A DNA stretch of 64,000 nucleotides from Rhodanobacter sp. LX-99 (GCF_018599185.1 NZ_JAHFVL010000002.1:186001-250000); one strand, 5' to 3'; positions 26,085-39,570 are shown, counted from the first letter of the stretch. Notes: generated from the sequence alone by a model not told the origin. A program made the numbers and translations.

Positions 26085-26161
26085 AAGCTCCCTACGCCGG
26101 TACTAACCGGGTCAGGTTCCAAGGGACTCTCTCAGCCCGGCAACGCCGGGCACCCCCGCTT
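26085..26161 (-). promoter_or_regulatory. TPP (thiamine pyrophosphate) riboswitch
   Basis: Read on the minus strand, the THI-box elements occur in order: a short P1 arm AAGC, GGGGGTGCCCGGCG with its hairpin, CTGAGAGAG, GAACCTGACCCGG, TTAGTACCGGCGTAGGGA and the closing GCTT. All conserved sensor bases are present. It lies ~57 bases before the TonB receptor. A hairpin (AGCGAC/GTCGCT) between aptamer and start codon could be the expression platform. Thiamine pyrophosphate would repress receptor and pnuT. Confidence 0.93.
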
Positions 26162-26199
26162 CAAGAACGCCTATTGAACCACGAATCGCCGCGGCGTGG

Positions 26200-27333
26200 T
26201 CAGCCGGGGCCGCGGATGACCTGCAGCAGGGCCTGGCCGGCCGGCGTGCGGAACCACGCCGCGTGGCCGCGCAGGAAGGTGTCGTAGGCCACGTCGGCGT
26301 TCGCGCGCGAGTGGGTGACGGCGTGGTAGTACTCGACTTCCGACAACGCGAAATCCATGTGCACCAGCGGCAGCAGGTCGGCCAGCAGGTCCAGGTCGGC
26401 TGCCTGCAGCGGACGTTGCCGGCGATAGCCTTCGATCAGCGCGCGGGCGATGTCGGGGTGGGCGGCATCAAGGCCGGTGTCGAGCGCCAGCCAGGCGATC
26501 GCGTTGCGCTCGATCGCGGTGGCCAGGTCGAACAGAGCGAAGTTGGCGGCGGCGAGGCCGAAGTCGAGCACGGCGCTGATCCGCGCATCGTTGCCGCCGC
26601 TCCAGCACAGGTTGGAGACGTGCCAGTCGCCGTGCGTCCACAGTCGCGTCTGCCGTGCCAGCCATGGCTGGGCGGCGGCGTGCCACGGGGCGAGCAGCTC
26701 GGCGAAGTCGCGTTGCCAGTCGCGATCGCGCAGGTAATCGGCCAAACCGGGGCGCTTCGGCAGCTGCGCGCGCAGCGCGGCGACGGGATCGGGCGCGGCG
26801 ATCAGCTCGCTGCGCGCGACCAGGATGTGGGTGTCGCGCTGGGGCGCGCGGTAGTCCGCGGCCGCGTCGTGCAGGGCGGCGAGCATGCGGCCGGCGGCGA
26901 GTGCGTGCGTGTGGTTCGGCAGCGGTTCCCACGAGATCGCCTCGCGGTACAGGTCGATGCCGGCGGCACGTTCGTGCACCTCGTAGACCCAGTCGCCGAT
27001 CGTCACGGTGGTCCGTTCCCGCGCATCGCGAAGCACCGCTGGGATCGGCATGCCGCGATCGCGCAGGTGCGCGATGAAGCGATGTTCCTCGGCGAGCGTG
27101 GCGGCCGAGCGCACGCTGCGGTGGTGGCGCTTGACGAAGACGGTGGCGTGCTCCGTCTCGACCAGGCACGCGGCCGACAGCGGGCGCGGGCTGTGCCAGT
27201 CGATGCGGGTCGGCGCGCCGAGCATCGGGTAGCCGCGCAGCAGCGTCTCGACCTCGCCGGCGGTCAGCGGCGGCCAGTCCGGCGGCGTGTTGTCGCCGGC
27301 CAGTCCGTGGGCAAGGTGAAGCGGGTCGTTCAT
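26200..27333 (-). CDS. APH-family kinase-like phosphotransferase
   Basis: A 377-residue protein with the aminoglycoside-phosphotransferase fold. ATVFVKRHH provides the ATP-anchoring Lys; THGDWHVSNLCW carries the catalytic loop (Asp and Asn) and VLDFGLA is the metal-binding DFG-like motif. The family includes homoserine kinase II, choline kinase, thiamine kinase and stress kinases such as SrkA. It lies directly upstream of the TPP riboswitch on the same strand, so a thiamine-kinase role is tempting but unproven; the riboswitch does not control it. The start MNDPLH gives the best length. Confidence 0.7.
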   Translation of the reverse strand: MNDPLHLAHGLAGDNTPPDWPPLTAGEVETLLRGYPMLGAPTRIDWHSPRPLSAACLVETEHATVFVKRHHRSVRSAATLAEEHRFIAHLRDRGMPIPAVLRDARERTTVTIGDWVYEVHERAAGIDLYREAISWEPLPNHTHALAAGRMLAALHDAAADYRAPQRDTHILVARSELIAAPDPVAALRAQLPKRPGLADYLRDRDWQRDFAELLAPWHAAAQPWLARQTRLWTHGDWHVSNLCWSGGNDARISAVLDFGLAAANFALFDLATAIERNAIAWLALDTGLDAAHPDIARALIEGYRRQRPLQAADLDLLADLLPLVHMDFALSEVEYYHAVTHSRANADVAYDTFLRGHAAWFRTPAGQALLQVIRGPG

Positions 27334-27433
27334 CGGAATGGCTAAGGTGTCCGCAAGCGGGGCAGGCTGTGGATTATCCCCGAAAGGACAGGGCATCACG
27401 TTCGGCCGCCATCGGCACGCGGCGAGCCATCCT

Positions 27434-27439
27434 TATAAT
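27434..27439 (+). promoter_or_regulatory. Probable -10 box for the AEC transporter
   Basis: A consensus TATAAT lies 31 bases before the start codon; the -35 position is weak (ATCGGC). Confidence 0.4.
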
Positions 27440-27469
27440 GGCCAACTTTCCCCGCGGTGCCCCCGTTCC

Positions 27470-28372
27470 ATGAGTGCGATGCTGCTGCTGTTCGTCTGCC
27501 TGATCCTCGGCACCCTGGTGGCGCGCTACGCGAAGCCGCCGGCGGGGATCGTGCCGGGCATCAACTGGTGGGTGCTCAATGTGGCGCTGCCGGCGCTGGT
27601 GCTGGAACTGATCCCGAAGGTGAAGTTCGATCCGCAGCTGTGGTTTCCGGTGGCGGCGATGTGGCTCACCTTCGGCGGCGCGTGGCTGCTGTTCGGCCTG
27701 CTCGGGCCGCGGCTGGGCTGGTCGCGGCAGCGCACGGGAGCGCTGATCCTGGTTTGCGGGCTGGGCAATACGGCGTACATGGGCTATCCGATGATCGAGG
27801 CCCTGCACGGCAAGGCGGGCCTGGCGCTGGCGGTGGTGGCCGACCAGATCGGTGCGTTTCCGGTGCTGGCGTCGGCCGGCATCGTGGTGGCGTCGGTCTA
27901 TTCGGGGCGCACGCTGCAGCCGCGCCTGATCGTCCGGCGCATCGTCACGTTTCCGGCTTTCATCGCGTTGGTGGTGGGCATCGTCGCCGGCCTGTGCGGT
28001 GGCTGGCCCGAGCTGTTGAATGGCGTGTTCGCGCCGATCGGCGCCACGCTGACGCCGCTGGCGCTGTTCTCGGTCGGCTTGCAGTTCAAGTTCCATCCGG
28101 GTCAGCGGCAGCTCGGCGCGGCCAGCTGGGGGCTGGGCTGGAAGCTGCTGCTGGCGCCGCTGCTGTGCTGGGCGCTGGGCGTGGCCGCCGGGGTCGACGG
28201 GCTGGTGCTGACCGTCGGCGTGCTGCAGGCGGCGATGGCGCCGATGGTGTCGGCGACGATCCTGGCCGACGAGTACGCTCTGGAGCCGGCGCTGGCAAAT
28301 ACCGTGCTGGGCGCCGGCATCGTGCTGTCGCTGCTCACCATCCCGCTGGGCAACCTGCTGCTGGGGGCCTAG
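27470..28372 (+). CDS. AEC (auxin efflux carrier) family transporter
   Basis: A 300-residue inner-membrane transporter with about ten hydrophobic segments in two five-helix halves, typical of the AEC/bile-acid-transporter fold. GLGNTAYMGYPMIEALHG near residue 100 and APIGATLTPLALFSVGLQ in the second half are the conserved crossing motifs. Members export or import malate and other organic acids; the substrate is not readable. The start has a consensus -10 box upstream in place of a strong binding site. Confidence 0.8.
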   Translation: MSAMLLLFVCLILGTLVARYAKPPAGIVPGINWWVLNVALPALVLELIPKVKFDPQLWFPVAAMWLTFGGAWLLFGLLGPRLGWSRQRTGALILVCGLGNTAYMGYPMIEALHGKAGLALAVVADQIGAFPVLASAGIVVASVYSGRTLQPRLIVRRIVTFPAFIALVVGIVAGLCGGWPELLNGVFAPIGATLTPLALFSVGLQFKFHPGQRQLGAASWGLGWKLLLAPLLCWALGVAAGVDGLVLTVGVLQAAMAPMVSATILADEYALEPALANTVLGAGIVLSLLTIPLGNLLLGA

Positions 28373-28443
28373 GGCAGCTTGCGTCCGGCCGGCGCTGCAC
28401 CGAGACTAGCGCCGGAATCTCATGGGCAGGGGGAGCTCGTGTC

Positions 28444-29034
28444 ATGGCCGGTTTCGATCTGATCAAGCGCCTGTTCGGCAACGAGCACGGCGAGCGCCGT
28501 GCGGTGCCCCGCAGCGGCGAGCCGAAGGAGGCCTGGGTTCTGGTGGTGGACGATTCGGCCACCATCCGCGCGGTGCTCGGCAAGATGCTGGCGCAGAACG
28601 GCCACGTGGTGCTGAAGGCGGCCGACGGCGAGAGCGCGCTGGAGATCGCGCGCACGGAGCGCCCCGACCTGATCTTCCTCGACATCGTGATGCCCGGCAT
28701 GAGCGGCTTCGCCGTGTTGCGCGCGTTGCGCCACGACCTGCTGACCCGGGACATCCCGATCGTGATGATCAGCGGCAACCTGCAGGCGACCGAACAGTTC
28801 TACGTGCAGCGTTTCGGCGCCGACGACTTCATGAAGAAGCCGTTCGGCCGCAGCGAGGTGTTCGCGCGCATCGAGCACCTCACGCGCAGCGGCCGGCTGG
28901 TGGTGCGCCAGCGCACGGCGGAGGAATCGCTGCCGGCCGAGTCCGAGCACACCGCCGCCGAACACGCCGCGATCCCGGACATCGCGATGCCGGATCCGCA
29001 GGACCTGGTCGCGCCGCCTTCCGGGCAGACGTGA
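28444..29034 (+). CDS. Single-domain response regulator (first of a pair)
   Basis: A 196-residue regulator with a receiver domain at residues ~31-150: acidic pair VVDD, phosphoacceptor D80 (IFLDIVMPG), switch Ser in MISGN and the conserved Lys of MKKPF. It is PilG/PilH-like in its receiver. No DNA-binding domain follows; the C-terminal tail carries IPDIAMPD. An amphipathic N-terminus (GFDLIKRLFG) precedes the receiver. It is about 80-90% identical to the other copy across the receiver, with hslR between them. Confidence 0.8.
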   Translation: MAGFDLIKRLFGNEHGERRAVPRSGEPKEAWVLVVDDSATIRAVLGKMLAQNGHVVLKAADGESALEIARTERPDLIFLDIVMPGMSGFAVLRALRHDLLTRDIPIVMISGNLQATEQFYVQRFGADDFMKKPFGRSEVFARIEHLTRSGRLVVRQRTAEESLPAESEHTAAEHAAIPDIAMPDPQDLVAPPSGQT

Positions 29035-29068
29035 GTGCCGCGTTCGCGGGCGCGGGATAATTCCCGCG

Positions 29069-29467
29069 ATGAACAAGCCATCCACCCGTCCGACGACCGA
29101 TACCCGCGCCGACGTATGGCTGTGGGCAGCGCGTTTCTTCAAGACGCGCAGCCTGGCCCGGCAGGCGATCGAGGGCGGCCGCGTCGACGTCAACGAGGCC
29201 GGCTGCAAACCGGCCAAGGCATTGCACGTGGGCGACCGCCTGAAGATCAGCCGCGGCGAGGAGCGGCTGGAAGTCGAATTGCTGGCGCTGTCCGACAAGC
29301 GCGGTCCGGCCAGCGTGGCGCAGACGCTGTACCGCGAGACCGAGGCCAGCCGCGTCGCCCGCGAGGCGGTGCGCGAGCAGCATCGGCTGGTCGGCGCGAA
29401 CGGGCCGCTGAAACGGCCGGACAAGCAGGCGCGGCGCGAATTGCGGCGGCTCAAGGATCGGCGCTGA
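29069..29467 (+). CDS. hslR: Heat-shock protein 15 (S4 domain, ribosome-associated)
   Basis: A 132-residue protein. The S4 RNA-binding domain spans residues ~14-75 (VWLWAARFFKTRSLARQAIEGGRVDVN) with the conserved basic C-terminal tail. Hsp15 binds stalled 50S subunits carrying nascent chains and helps recycle them under heat stress. It lies 34 bases after the first response regulator on the same strand. Confidence 0.9.
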   Translation: MNKPSTRPTTDTRADVWLWAARFFKTRSLARQAIEGGRVDVNEAGCKPAKALHVGDRLKISRGEERLEVELLALSDKRGPASVAQTLYRETEASRVAREAVREQHRLVGANGPLKRPDKQARRELRRLKDRR

Positions 29468-29566
29468 GCAGTGCATCGCAGATTGCGGCCGGTATCTGCG
29501 GGAATATCCATGCAAATCCACGGGCTTGGCGTTGCTGCGCCATCCCAACAAGGCCGGAGGGCTGGC

Positions 29567-30229
29567 ATGGACGGACACGCACTGATGAATGGCCTCGGTT
29601 TCTTCAAGCGCCTGCTCGGCAGCCACGCGGCGGCCGAGCCTCGTGATGAGGCGCATCTGCAGACGGCGCTGGGCGCGCGCATGCTCGTGGTCGACGATTC
29701 GCCCACGATCTGCGCCGTGCTCGGCAAGATGCTGCGCCAGGACGGCTACGCCGTGCTCAAGGCCACCGAGGGCAGGGATGCGATCGAGCTGGCCCGCAGC
29801 GAACGGCCGGCGCTGATCTTCCTAGACATCGTGATGCCTGGCATGAACGGTTTTGCGGTGCTGCGCGCGCTGCGCCACGACCCGCTGACCCGGGACATCC
29901 CGATCGTGATGATCAGCGGCAACCCGCAGGCGACCGAGCAGTTCTACGTACAGCGCTTCGGTGCCGACGATTTCATGCAGAAGCCCTTCGATCGCGACGA
30001 GGTATACCTGCGCATCGGCCAGCTGGTGCAGTCGGGGCGGCTGGCCGGCCGCTTGTCGCTGGTGCCGGTGGAACTGCCGCCGCCGGCGCTGTCGGTCGAG
30101 GAATGGCCGGCCGACGACCTGGCCGACATTCCGGACATCGCGATGCCCGATGCGGATGCCACGCCGCATCCGGCCGGCGCGGCCGCGATGCCGCAAGCCA
30201 CCTTGCAGGTGGTTCACGGCATCGGCTGA
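29567..30229 (+). CDS. Single-domain response regulator (second of a pair)
   Basis: A 220-residue regulator with GGAGG six bases before the ATG. The receiver (residues ~38-155) has VVDD, phosphoacceptor D87 (IFLDIVMPG), MISGN and MQKPF. It is a close paralogue of the copy 530 bases upstream, with nearly identical segments such as LRALRHD-LTRDIPIVMISGN. Outside the receiver the two have diverged except for the N-terminal GFFKRLLG helix and the tail motif IPDIAMPD. The gene converges on katA. Confidence 0.8.
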   Translation: MDGHALMNGLGFFKRLLGSHAAAEPRDEAHLQTALGARMLVVDDSPTICAVLGKMLRQDGYAVLKATEGRDAIELARSERPALIFLDIVMPGMNGFAVLRALRHDPLTRDIPIVMISGNPQATEQFYVQRFGADDFMQKPFDRDEVYLRIGQLVQSGRLAGRLSLVPVELPPPALSVEEWPADDLADIPDIAMPDADATPHPAGAAAMPQATLQVVHGIG

Positions 30230-30238
30230 CGGTTCGGG

Positions 30239-31681
30239 TCAGATCGCCAGCCCCAGCGCCTTGGCCACGCCCGCCGCATAGGCCGGGTCGGCCTTGGCGA
30301 AGTGGCCGAGCTGACGGCGGATGATGTCTTCCGGTACGCCCTGCATCGCCGCGGCGATGTTGTCGAACAGCTGCTGCTTCTGCGCGCCGCTCATCAAGCG
30401 GAACAGGTCGCCGGGTTGCCGGTAATCGTCGTTGCCGGCGCGGTGGTCGTAGCGATCGGCGTCGCCGGAGATCCGCAGCGGCGGCTCCTTCACCGAGGGG
30501 TCCTCGACCGGACCGCCGAACGAGTTCGGCTCGTAGTTCACGCTGCCGCCGCCGTTGTCGCCGTAACGCATCGATCCGTCGCGGGCGTAGTTGTGCGCTG
30601 GGCAGCGCGGCTGGTTCACCGGCAACTGGTCGTGGTTGGGGCCGAGCCGATAGCGCGCCGCGTCGGCGTAGGAGAACAGGCGGAACTGCAGCACCTTGTC
30701 CGGCGAGAAGCCGATGCCGGGCACCACGTTGGCGGGCGAGAAACTGGATTGCTCGACCTGGGCGAAGTAGTTGTCCGGGTTGCGGTTCAACTCCATCACG
30801 CCGACCTCGATCAGCGGGTAGTCCTTGTGCGGCCACACCTTGGTCAGGTCGAACGGGTTGTACGGGGTTTTCTCCGCGTCGGCTTCGGGCATGATCTGCA
30901 CGTACAGCGTCCACTGCGGGAAGTCCTTGCGCTCGATCGCCTCGTACAGGTCGCGCTGGTGCGATTCGCGGTCGTTGCCGATCAGCGTCGCCGCCTCGGC
31001 ATTGGTGAGGTTCTTGATGCCTTGCCGGGTCTTGAAGTGGAACTTCACCCAGTAACGCTCGCCGGCCTCGTTCCAGAAGCTGTAGGTGTGGCTGCCGAAG
31101 CCGTGCATGTGGCGCAGCGTGGCGGGGATGCCGCGGTCGCTCATCAGCGTGGTGACCTGGTGCAGCGACTCGGGCGACAGCGACCAGTAGTCCCACATCG
31201 CGGTGGGGTTGCGCATGTTCGTGCGCGGGTCGCGCTTCTGGGTGTGGATGAAGTCGGGGAACTTGTACGGGTCGCGGATGAAGAACACCGGCGTGTTGTT
31301 GCCGACCAGGTCCCAATTGCCTTCCCCGGTGTAGAACTTCAGCGCGAAGCCGCGCACGTCGCGCTCGGCATCCGCCGCGCCGCGCTCGCCGGCCACGGTG
31401 GAGAAGCGCGCCAGCATCGGCGTGGCCGTGCCCGGCTTGAACACCTTGGCGCGGGTGTAGCGGGTGATGTCGTGGGTAATCGTCAAGGTGCCGAACGCGG
31501 CGGAGGCCTTGGCGTGCACCACGCGCTCGGGGATGCGCTCGCGGTTGAAGTGCGCGTGCTTCTCGAACAGCGCCACGTCCTGCACCAGCAGCGGACCGCG
31601 CGGGCCGGCGGTGAGGCTGTTCTGGTTGTCGGCCAGCGGTGCGCCGGCGTCGGTGGTCAGGGTCTTGCGGTCCTGGCTCAT
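30239..31681 (-). CDS. katA: Catalase, small-subunit clade 3
   Basis: A 480-residue monofunctional haem catalase. [20 protein letters not shown] contains the distal catalytic His; [13 protein letters not shown] carries the distal Asn; the proximal Tyr lies in [17 protein letters not shown]. Length and absence of a large C-terminal domain put it in clade 3. It dismutates H2O2 in the cytoplasm. AGGAG precedes the ATG; an upstream in-frame ATG lacks one. An OxyR-like palindrome lies 86-100 bases upstream. Confidence 0.93.
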   Translation of the reverse strand: MSQDRKTLTTDAGAPLADNQNSLTAGPRGPLLVQDVALFEKHAHFNRERIPERVVHAKASAAFGTLTITHDITRYTRAKVFKPGTATPMLARFSTVAGERGAADAERDVRGFALKFYTGEGNWDLVGNNTPVFFIRDPYKFPDFIHTQKRDPRTNMRNPTAMWDYWSLSPESLHQVTTLMSDRGIPATLRHMHGFGSHTYSFWNEAGERYWVKFHFKTRQGIKNLTNAEAATLIGNDRESHQRDLYEAIERKDFPQWTLYVQIMPEADAEKTPYNPFDLTKVWPHKDYPLIEVGVMELNRNPDNYFAQVEQSSFSPANVVPGIGFSPDKVLQFRLFSYADAARYRLGPNHDQLPVNQPRCPAHNYARDGSMRYGDNGGGSVNYEPNSFGGPVEDPSVKEPPLRISGDADRYDHRAGNDDYRQPGDLFRLMSGAQKQQLFDNIAAAMQGVPEDIIRRQLGHFAKADPAYAAGVAKALGLAI

Positions 31682-31766
31682 GGTGGGCTCCTGTGGGGGA
31701 CTTGGGTGTTCGGCCAATCTACGCAGGCATGACGATCAATGGAATTCGAATGTTCCGATATGGATG

Positions 31767-31781
31767 ATAGCTCCTGGCTAT
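31767..31781. promoter_or_regulatory. OxyR-like half operator upstream of katA
   Basis: ATAG-N7-CTAT, the core of the OxyR consensus half site. A second half at the usual ten-base spacing is not clear. It lies 86 to 100 bases ahead of the katA start codon. The 197-base gap between katA and mutS otherwise shows nothing recognisable. Confidence 0.35.
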
Positions 31782-31878
31782 GGGTAGGGCGGTCACCTGC
31801 CGGGCCCGACGGGCCAGCATCGCCGATGAGACGTTAGTGCGAGGTGGTGACGGCGAGTGGTGTTGCCCGCCGGTGCGA

Positions 31879-34455
31879 TCAGTCCAGCTGTTTCAGGCGG
31901 TACAGCGCTTCCAGCGCCTCGCGCGGGGTCAGCGCGTCCGGGTCGATCTGCTCCAGCGCGCGTTCGGCGGCGGAAGGCTGCGCCGGGGCGAACAGGCCCA
32001 GTTGCGGCGAAGCCTCGGCGGCCGCCGCGGGCGTGCTGGCGTGCTGGTGCATGCCGCGTTCGAGTTCGGCCAGGGTGCGCCTCGCATCGGCGATCACCGA
32101 TTTCGGCAGGCCGGCCAGCGCGGCCACCTGCAGGCCGAAGCTGCGGTTTGCCGGGCCCTCCTTCACCGCGTGCATGAACACCAGTTGCTCGCCGTACTCG
32201 ACGGCGTCCAGGTGCACGTTCGCGATCGCCGCGAACTCGTTGGCCAGTTCGGTGAGCTCGAAGTAGTGGGTGGCGAACAGCGTGTAGGCACGGCTGTTGC
32301 GCACCAGGTGCACGGCGGCGGCGCGGGCCAGCGACAGGCCGTCGTAGGTGCTGGTGCCGCGGCCGACCTCGTCCATCAGCACCAGGCTGTCGGCGGTGGC
32401 GTTGTGCAGGATGTTCGCCGTCTCGCTCATTTCCACCATGAAGGTGGACTGGCCGCGCGAGAGGTCGTCGCCGGCGCCGATGCGGGTGAAGATGCGGTCG
32501 ATCGGGCCGATCACCGCGCTCGCCGCCGGCACGTAGCTGCCGATGTGCGCGAGCAGCACGATCAGCGCGTTCTGGCGCATGTAGGTGGACTTGCCGCCCA
32601 TGTTCGGGCCGGTGATCACCAGCATGCGGCGGGTGTCGTCGAGCTTGAGGTCGTTCGGCTCGAACGGCTCGTCGCGGACTTTCTCGACCACCGGATGGCG
32701 GCCGCGCTCGATCGCGATGCCGGGTTCGTCGGTGAGCTGCGGTGCGCTCCAGTCCAGCGCCTCGGCGCGCTCGGCCAGGGTGGCCAGCACGTCCAGCTCG
32801 GCCATCGCGGCGGCGGCGGTTTTCAGTGGTTCGAGTTTCTCGGTGAGCGTGTCGAGCAGCGCCTCGTACAGCGCGCGCTCGCGCATCAGCGAGCGCTCCT
32901 TCGCCGACAGCACCTTGTCCTCGAACGCCTTCAGTTCCTCGGTGATGTAGCGCTCGGCGTTCTTCGTGGTCTGCCGGCGCGTGTAATGCGTGGGCGCCTT
33001 GTCCGACTGCGCCTTGGTGATCTCGATGTAGTAGCCGTGCACGCGGTTGTAGCCGACCTTCAGCGTCGTGATGCCGCTGGCGGCCTTCTCGCGCTCCTCC
33101 AGCTCGACCAGGTACTGGTCGGCGTGGGTGGACAGGCGGCGCAGTTCGTCGAGTTCGGCGTCGTGGCCGTCGGCGATCACGCCGCCGTCGCGCTGCAGTA
33201 CCGGCGGCTGCGCGACCACGGCGCGGGCGAGCAGGGCGGCGGTATCGGCGTGGTCGCCGATGCGTTCGACCAGGGCATGCAGCAGCGGGCTGTCCAGCGC
33301 GGCGATCTGTTCGCGCAATATGGGCGCCGCGGCAAGGCCATCGCGCAGGGTGGACAGGTCGCGCGGGCGCGCCGAGCGCAGCGCCACGCGGGCCAGGATG
33401 CGTTCGAGGTCGCCGATGCCGCGCAGCTGTTCGCGCAGGCTGTCGTAGCGACGGCTGTCGATCAGCATGCCGATGGCCTGGTGGCGCTGGCGCAGCAGCT
33501 CGCGCGAACGCAGCGGCCGGGTCAGCCAGCGGCGCAACGCTCGCGCGCCCATCGGCGTCACCGTCTCGTCGAGCACGCCGAGCAGGGTGTGTTCGGTGCG
33601 GCCGCTGGGGTGGGTATCCAGTTCCAGGTTGCGGCGGGTGGCCGCGTCCAGCGCGATCGTCTCGCTGGCGCTTTCCACCGCCATGCCGGTGAGGTGGGGC
33701 AGCGCGCTTTTCTGGGTTTCCTCGACGTAGCCGAGCAGGCAGCCGGCGGCGGCGACGGCCAGCGGCAGCTTGTCCACGCCGAAGCCGCCGAGGTCGCGGG
33801 TGCCGAAGAAGCGGTTCAGTTCGCGTTTTGCGGCATCGCCGTCGAAGTGCCACGGCGGCCGCTTGCGCAAGCCGGGCAGGGCACTGACCAGTTTCGGCCA
33901 CGCCACGTCCTCGCCGACCAGGGTCTCGGCCGGCTGCAGCCGCGCCAGTTCGGCGGCCAGCGCCTCGGCGTTCGGCGCTTCGCTGAGCAGGAAGCGGCCG
34001 CTGGACAGGTCGACCCAGGCCAGCCCGTAGGCGCCATGCGTACCGGCGGCGATCGCCAGCAGCAGGTTGTCGCGGCGTTCCTCCAGCAGCGCCGCGTCGG
34101 TCACCGTGCCAGGGGTGACGATGCGCACCACCTTGCGCTCGACGATGCCCTTGGCCAGCGCCGGGTCGCCCATCTGTTCGCAGATCGCCACCGACTCGCC
34201 CAGCCGCACCAGCCGCGCCAGGTAGTTTTCCACCGCGTGATAGGGCACGCCGGCCATCGGGATCGGCGCACCGCCCGACTGCCCGCGCTGGGTCAGGGTG
34301 ATGTCGAGCAATCGCGCCGCCTTGCGCGCGTCGTCGTAGAACAGCTCGTAGAAATCGCCCATGCGGAAGAACAGCAGCACGTCCGGGTGCTCGGCCTTGG
34401 CCGACAGGTACTGGCGCATGAACGGGGTGTGCTTGGCGAGATCGTCTTGGTTCAT
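31879..34455 (-). CDS. mutS: DNA mismatch repair protein MutS
   Basis: An 858-residue protein, close to the 853 of E. coli MutS. The mismatch-reading Phe-X-Glu motif appears as GDFYELF near residue 38; the ATPase domain has GPNMGGKST (Walker A), then [16 protein letters not shown] (Walker B) and FATHYFEL. It recognises mismatches and recruits MutL. A longer upstream reading frame on this strand overlaps the divergent pncC gene and is not coding. Start ATG 34455 gives the usual [17 protein letters not shown] opening. Confidence 0.96.
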   Translation of the reverse strand: MNQDDLAKHTPFMRQYLSAKAEHPDVLLFFRMGDFYELFYDDARKAARLLDITLTQRGQSGGAPIPMAGVPYHAVENYLARLVRLGESVAICEQMGDPALAKGIVERKVVRIVTPGTVTDAALLEERRDNLLLAIAAGTHGAYGLAWVDLSSGRFLLSEAPNAEALAAELARLQPAETLVGEDVAWPKLVSALPGLRKRPPWHFDGDAAKRELNRFFGTRDLGGFGVDKLPLAVAAAGCLLGYVEETQKSALPHLTGMAVESASETIALDAATRRNLELDTHPSGRTEHTLLGVLDETVTPMGARALRRWLTRPLRSRELLRQRHQAIGMLIDSRRYDSLREQLRGIGDLERILARVALRSARPRDLSTLRDGLAAAPILREQIAALDSPLLHALVERIGDHADTAALLARAVVAQPPVLQRDGGVIADGHDAELDELRRLSTHADQYLVELEEREKAASGITTLKVGYNRVHGYYIEITKAQSDKAPTHYTRRQTTKNAERYITEELKAFEDKVLSAKERSLMRERALYEALLDTLTEKLEPLKTAAAAMAELDVLATLAERAEALDWSAPQLTDEPGIAIERGRHPVVEKVRDEPFEPNDLKLDDTRRMLVITGPNMGGKSTYMRQNALIVLLAHIGSYVPAASAVIGPIDRIFTRIGAGDDLSRGQSTFMVEMSETANILHNATADSLVLMDEVGRGTSTYDGLSLARAAAVHLVRNSRAYTLFATHYFELTELANEFAAIANVHLDAVEYGEQLVFMHAVKEGPANRSFGLQVAALAGLPKSVIADARRTLAELERGMHQHASTPAAAAEASPQLGLFAPAQPSAAERALEQIDPDALTPREALEALYRLKQLD

Positions 34456-34545
34456 GCAATGCAAGTCTTGGCGTGGTCGCGCGGAACAGGTAGAACGGTG
34501 CCCCTGCGCGTGGCGCAAAGTTTCGTTCAAGTCCGGGAGTCTCGC

Positions 34546-35055
34546 ATGGAGTTGTCGTCCATTCCTACCGATACCGAGTTGCTGGCACTGGCCCGCGAGG
34601 TGGCCGACGAGGTGCAACGCTGCCGGCTGATGCTGGTGACGGCCGAGTCCTGCAGCGGCGGCTGGATCGCCAAGACGCTGACCGACCTGCCGGGCAGCTC
34701 GGCCTGGTTCGATGCCGGCGTGGTGACCTACAGCTACGAGGCGAAGGAGGCACTGCTCGGGGTCAACCCGCGCACGCTGGAGCACACCGGCGCGGTCAGC
34801 GAGGAAACCGTGCTGGAGATGGTGTCCGGCGCGCTGGCGCGCTTTGGCGCCGGCGTGGCGGTGGCGGTGACCGGCATCGCCGGGCCATCCGGCGGCACCC
34901 CGGAGAAACCGGTCGGCACGGTCTGGATCGGCTGGAAGCGCCGCGGCGGCTACGGCCATGCGCAGTTGTTCCACTTTTCGGGCGACCGCGAGGCGGTGCG
35001 GCGGCAGACCGTGGCGGCGGCGCTCGTCGGTTTGCGTAGAACGCTGACGGAATGA
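34546..35055 (+). CDS. pncC: Nicotinamide-nucleotide amidase (CinA C-terminal domain)
   Basis: A 169-residue stand-alone CinA C-terminal domain. AESCSGGW supplies the catalytic Ser, and [19 protein letters not shown] is the family signature. The enzyme deamidates NMN to nicotinic acid mononucleotide in the pyridine-nucleotide salvage cycle. GGGAG lies six bases upstream of the ATG. The gene precedes recA, an arrangement common in proteobacteria, and is divergent from mutS. Confidence 0.92.
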   Translation: MELSSIPTDTELLALAREVADEVQRCRLMLVTAESCSGGWIAKTLTDLPGSSAWFDAGVVTYSYEAKEALLGVNPRTLEHTGAVSEETVLEMVSGALARFGAGVAVAVTGIAGPSGGTPEKPVGTVWIGWKRRGGYGHAQLFHFSGDREAVRRQTVAAALVGLRRTLTE

Positions 35056-35205
35056 CGCGCAATTTGCCGCCAGACCGGCTTGACCGGTGTGGGATACTGG
35101 CCGCGTCAACGCCGATCGTCCGCGATCGCGCCAGCGTGATCGCAGCCGGTGAGATTCGATCCGGGCATCATGCACCCCATTCACAGCCCAACCGGAATAC
35201 AGACG

Positions 35206-36243
<1,038 letters not shown>

Positions 36244-36274
36244 GCGGTGATCGTTGGCGTTCCCCAGCGCAAGA

Positions 36275-36299
36275 CATGGCCCGGCTCGCCCGGGCCATG
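36275..36299 (+). terminator. Hairpin between recA and recX (attenuator-like)
   Basis: A perfect 9-bp inverted repeat CATGGCCCG/CGGGCCATG with a 7-base loop starts 32 bases after the recA stop. In E. coli a leaky terminator in this position keeps recX expression low by read-through. There is no T-run here, so it may be weak. Confidence 0.5.
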
Positions 36300-36308
36300 T
36301 CCGTTTGC

Positions 36309-36812
36309 ATGGCCATGAAGCGCCGCCCCGGCGCGGACGATCCGGGCAAACCGAAGCGCAGCGCGTACGACAAGGCGCTGGGCCTGCTGGCGCGCCGCGA
36401 GCACTCGCGCAAGGAACTGAAGACCAAGCTGCGCCAGGGCGGTTACGAGGGCGACGAAGCCGCCGCCGCGCTGGATCGGCTCGGCGAGCAGCATTACCAG
36501 GATGACGACCGCTTCGCCGAAGTGCTGCTGCGCAGCCGGATCGCCCAGGGCTACGGACCCATGCGACTGCGCCAGGAGCTGAAGAGCCACGGCTTGCCCG
36601 ACGCCCGCATCCGTGAATTGCTGGAGGGTGCGGAGGTCGACTGGGACACCGCGGCTGCCGCCCAGTTGCGCCGCCGCTATGGCGGCGCGGGCACGAATGA
36701 CCCCGCCGAACGTACCCGCCGGGCGCAATTCCTCTTGCGCCGCGGCTTTGCCGCCGCCACAGTACGAAGTGTTACCCACGCCGATGTGGACGAAGCCGAC
36801 GATATTTCCTGA
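36309..36812 (+). CDS. recX: Regulatory protein RecX
   Basis: About 165-167 residues, like E. coli RecX (166). Three-helix RecX repeats are visible: [47 protein letters not shown] and [16 protein letters not shown], the latter a strong signature. RecX caps and inhibits RecA filaments. I placed the start at ATG 36309 (MAMKRRP), beyond the intergenic hairpin; ATG 36276, 36297 and 36315 are alternatives because no binding site is clear. Confidence 0.88.
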   Translation: MAMKRRPGADDPGKPKRSAYDKALGLLARREHSRKELKTKLRQGGYEGDEAAAALDRLGEQHYQDDDRFAEVLLRSRIAQGYGPMRLRQELKSHGLPDARIRELLEGAEVDWDTAAAAQLRRRYGGAGTNDPAERTRRAQFLLRRGFAAATVRSVTHADVDEADDIS

Positions 36813-36895
36813 AATCCGTCATCCGCAGATGATGGGTTGACGGGCCGGGCGGCCTGGCCGCGGCGTGGCCTTTATCGCCTGCCACCTTGATCCGC

Positions 36896-39523
<2,628 letters not shown>

Positions 39524-39570
39524 CCCGTTCGGAGCATGAACGGCGGGCTATTTGGCAGGATTCGGACGCG

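Noticed and set aside
23773..26106. 777-codon plus-strand open frame
   Set aside because: Antisense shadow of the TonB receptor; His/Arg/Ala-rich translation without any family pattern.
31780..34543. Very long plus-strand open frame before pncC
   Set aside because: It is antisense to mutS, which has all family motifs; high GC leaves the opposite strand open. Only the last 169 codons (from 34546) are a gene.
35056..35205. LexA box upstream of recA
   Set aside because: Neither the E. coli nor the Xanthomonas-type consensus is present; only a GACCGG direct repeat was seen.
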